DNA of 42,500 nucleotides from Paulinella micropora (lineage: Eukaryota; Cercozoa; Imbricatea; Euglyphida; Paulinellidae). The notes under the pieces are model-generated. The model was not told where the DNA came from, made no database searches, and saw only the letters and a program-made list of their open reading frames with translations. Of this stretch, positions 40,537 through 42,500 are shown in pieces (position 1 is the first letter of the stretch; each line of letters begins with the position of its first letter). The stretch spans positions 1 to 42,500 of the forward strand of contig WBZZ01002439.1 of the NCBI GenBank assembly GCA_019918135.1, written 5' to 3'. The position numbers and the translations under genes are program-made.

Positions 40537-40560
<24 letters not shown>
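40194..40560 (+). mobile_element. Candidate non-LTR or SINE-like insert ending in (AAT)n
   Basis: A GC-richer segment ends with cgcgcaacgaccctc and then (AAT)9 at 40533-40560, the style of tail seen on several invertebrate non-LTR retrotransposons. The left limit is another AAT tract. No coding motif or clear target duplication is seen; this is an inference from composition and tail only. Confidence 0.3.
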
Positions 40561-40570
<10 letters not shown>

Positions 40571-40877
40571 GAAGAAGAAGGAGATCAAAGGGGGAATCGT
40601 ACTACAGCACCACGTTGCTTGTATTTTTTATTAATAGTACGTTTGTTCTCGACATACTGCCGAGAAAAAAAAAAAAAAAAAAGAGATTGAGGGGAAGGAG
40701 TTCAAAAATCTACAAGAATGGCTGCAGAATCCGCTTTGACGTGCCGTATGAGGATATATTTATCGTCTTTTAGCGTCTATCCGTGGGTCGATGCGCTGTG
40801 TGGCATGACTCCATAGCGCATACTATTTGCAGAAAGAAATAAGGTGTATGACGAAAATGCTATTTCCGTCATAAAAT

Positions 40878-40886
40878 CGGGAGGGG
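40878..40886 (+). other. Gypsy polypurine tract
   Basis: gggaggggg, three bases before the 3' LTR start at 40890; the expected primer site for plus-strand synthesis. Confidence 0.7.
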
Positions 40887-40889
40887 GTA

Positions 40890-41128
40890 CTGTAGGCATC
40901 ACCCCCCGGATAGCCGGTAAAAAGTACCTTTTCCTGTGACAGGTGCACCAGCTTGTTTTTCAGTATTATTTGTCCGGTTTTTGGACCTGATGCCATTTTA
41001 TTCCTGGTCTGTTGCCGTTTTCCTTTTTGGCTTCACTGAGCTAATATAACGAGACATCATTCTCATCTTTTGAGGACTGTGTTTGGTTTTATTACCGACT
41101 TTTACGAGCTATCGTTCGGGGCATAACA
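40890..41128 (+). repeat. Gypsy 3' LTR
   Basis: 239 bp, from tgtaggcatcacccc to ggggcataaca, aligned along its length with 21854-22091. It is followed by gctt (41129-41132), matching the left target duplication. Confidence 0.9.
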
Positions 41129-41132
41129 GCTT

Positions 41133-41345
41133 CGGGTCAGGGAGACTCTCTCTCACATATCATGAGAAAATTTATGAAAAATTATTCAGACATGTCAAAT
41201 TCATGTTTGTTATATCATGAGTTAGTGTTTTATGGTGTTTTTAGTGTATTTTGGGGGCTGAGAGCTCATGTGTTATGACAACTTAGGTGTTGGGAACTAT
41301 GAAAACTGACACAGAAACCGTATGATTTTGATGAGGAGTGGACGC
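41133..41345. other. Short flank without features
   Basis: AT-rich unique sequence following the gypsy element. Nothing recognisable. Confidence 0.5.
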
Positions 41346-41455
41346 TACCATTGATACTACTACTACTACTACAACTAGTACTACTACTGCTATTACTAGT
41401 ACTACTACTACTACTACTACTAGTACTACTACTAGTACTACTATTAGTACTACTC
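41346..41455. repeat. (ACT)n-type trinucleotide repeat
   Basis: Repeated act/agt units with few interruptions (tactactactac, actagtactact). Confidence 0.9.
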
Positions 41456-41883
41456 TCTCCTCTTTTCTCTCCTCTCGTCTGTCCTCTCCTCTCTCCTCTC
41501 CTCTCTTCTCTCTCCTCTCCTCTCTCCTCTCTCCTCTCCTCTCTCCTCTCCTCTCTCCTCTCCTCTCCTTCTCCTCTCCTTCTCCTCTCCTCTGCTCTCC
41601 TCTCTCCTATCCTCTCCTCTCCTAGCTCTCCTCTCCTCTCCTCTCCTCTCCTTCCCTCCTCTCCCTCTCCCTCTCCCTCTCTCCCTCTCCATCTAGATCT
41701 CCCTCTCCCTCCCTCCCCCCCCCCCTCCTCCGGATCCCCCTCCCCTTCCTCCCTCCCTCCCTCCCTCCCTCTCTCTCTCTCTCATCTATCTCTCTCTCTG
41801 CCTCTCTCTTACTCTCTCTCTCTCTCTTTATATATATCTATCTCTCTCTTTTTCTCTCTCTCTATCTCTCTCTATCTCTCTCA

Positions 41884-41916
<33 letters not shown>

Positions 41917-42022
41917 TCTCATCTCTCTCCCTCATCTCTCTCTCTCATCTCCTCTCTCTCTCTCCATCTCTCCATCTCATCTCTAGATCTCTCTGTCTCT
42001 CTCTGTCATCTCTCTCTCTCTC
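41456..42022. repeat. Long C/T-only low-complexity tract
   Basis: About 570 bp, nearly all pyrimidine: ctctcctctc units, then ctccct units, then ctctct with rare interruptions (tatata, cctccgga, ctagatct). It opens long frames on both strands, which I treat as artefacts. Confidence 0.95.
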
Positions 42023-42140
42023 GGCAGTGGAAAAAGAGTGAGTAGTGTGTGTCGACTACAGACAGTTTCGTCGAAACAGTCACAGTGAAGACTGTAGGTG
42101 GTCCAAACAGACCACAAAGCATTACATTCTTTTCTTGTCA
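42023..42140. other. Short spacer with small inverted repeats
   Basis: It holds gtttc-gtc-gaaac near 42065-42078 and gtggtc-caaaca-gaccac near 42097-42114. No gene. Confidence 0.4.
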
Positions 42141-42171
42141 AATAATAATAATAACAATAATAATAATAATA
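42141..42171. repeat. (AAT)n microsatellite, probable SINE tail
   Basis: About ten A/T triplets with one aac interruption, directly at the 3' end of the minus-strand SINE. Confidence 0.85.
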
Positions 42172-42439
42172 GTGCTTCTCTGTCAATGGCTGATGCATTT
42201 CTGCACATGCGCCTCCATCGTCTCACCCGTGAGGGGAGTACGAAGAATTGACGATAAGCTCTAATGACACCCCCGCAAGGGCAGTTCCAACACTTCCAGA
42301 CGGGCCGGTATGTTCAATGAAAATACTGGTCCAGAAATAGACCGGTATGTTCAATGAAAATACTGGTGGCACCGACGGGAATCGAACTGGCGACAGGGCC
42401 AAGATGGTCGAACTTGACCACTGGGCTATCACGGTGTCC
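42172..42439 (-). mobile_element. tRNA-derived SINE
   Basis: On the minus strand the head has a perfect RNA polymerase III A box (TAGCCCAGTGG, 42418-42428) and a near-perfect B box (AGTTCGATTCC, 42378-42388), about 29 bp apart. The T-arm and acceptor pairing is poor, so it is not a working tRNA gene. A body with two 26-bp direct repeats (42305-42330 and 42342-42367) and a unique 3' part follows, then an ATT tail (42141-42171). Non-coding; it would depend on a LINE for mobility. Confidence 0.7.

Positions 42440-42500
<61 letters not shown>
42440..42500. repeat. (AAT)n microsatellite running off the window
   Basis: At least 20 uninterrupted A/T triplets up to the window end. Confidence 0.95.

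Larger units (their letters stand above)
39637..40889 (+). other. Gypsy 3' region, invaded by simple repeats
   Basis: No gene seen. Two AAT microsatellites enclose a ~340-bp stretch (40194-40532) of different, more GC-rich composition. An A-run lies at 40665-40682. The polypurine tract gggaggggg is at 40878-40886, three bases before the 3' LTR. Confidence 0.6.
21854..41128 (+). mobile_element. Ty3/gypsy LTR retrotransposon, about 11 kb without the nested insert
   Basis: The element is bounded by related 238/239-bp LTRs with TG...CA ends and flanked by GCTT at 21850-21853 and 41129-41132. Internal order is leader, gag, protease, RT, RNase H, integrase with GPY/F motif, then a long 3' region. 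This is the Ty3/gypsy order, with integrase after RNase H. A copia element is nested in pol. LTR differences (about a dozen events) and several coding breaks indicate an old, inactive copy. The internal size of about 10.5 kb is large for the family. Confidence 0.92.

Noticed and set aside
41351..41986. 211-codon Ser/Leu/Pro frame and its antisense Arg/Glu counterpart
   Set aside because: Pure translation of the C/T low-complexity tract.
42367..42439. A functional tRNA gene on the minus strand
   Set aside because: A and B boxes are good, but T-arm and acceptor stems do not pair properly; a SINE head fits better.
1..42500. CRISPR arrays, rRNA genes or bacterial operons
   Set aside because: No regularly spaced repeats or rRNA signatures; phage-like proteins lie within a eukaryotic virus context.

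Overview
The window is eukaryotic nuclear DNA made of stacked selfish elements. A large endogenous DNA virus of the Polinton/Maverick (adintovirus-like) kind fills roughly positions 1-20,400 and runs off the left edge. A short stretch without convincing genes (20.4-21.85 kb) follows. An 11-kb Ty3/gypsy LTR retrotransposon then spans 21,854-41,128 and is split by a younger 8.27-kb Ty1/copia element (27,329-35,602). The last 1.4 kb holds simple repeats and a tRNA-derived SINE on the minus strand. LTR retrotransposons, a SINE and a probable spliced gene show a eukaryote. I cannot name the species; a marine invertebrate or a unicellular relative would fit.

Viral region: the left end carries a zinc-finger fragment, a small unknown gene and a protein-primed family B DNA polymerase on the plus strand. 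The right end carries a charged protein and an RVE integrase, also plus. Between them, mostly on the minus strand, lie the virion genes: a structural protein resembling ones found in phages, the double-jelly-roll major capsid protein, the penton (minor capsid) protein, an adenain-like cysteine protease, a Pro/Ala-repeat coiled-coil protein, a small basic Gly-rich protein, an FtsK/HerA-type packaging ATPase, a small membrane protein and a ~1,200-residue modular fibre ending in a peptidase-S74 chaperone. A class-3 lipase and an isolated ExoX-C-like domain are accessory genes. Replication, integration, packaging, maturation and capsid genes are all present, but most long genes carry one or two single-base frameshifts or a premature stop. 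The copy looks decayed, or the assembly has indel errors.

To the right of the integrase are a probable spliced gene with a 52-nt intron, a perfect 14-bp inverted repeat and a coiled-coil gene with a good TATA box. Whether these belong to the virus or the host is unclear.

Retrotransposon region: the gypsy LTRs (238/239 bp) differ by about 5-6% and are flanked by GCTT. Its gag has a CCCH-like finger and an RGG tail and is separated from pol by one in-frame UGA. The copia LTRs (393 bp each) differ at 4 positions, so it inserted later, into the gypsy pol gene, with a duplicated TGTCTGA. The copia element is unusually long because its pol frame carries about 870 extra residues, including a MYND-type zinc finger between the Gag zinc knuckle and the protease. 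That domain acquisition is the most unusual thing I see here.
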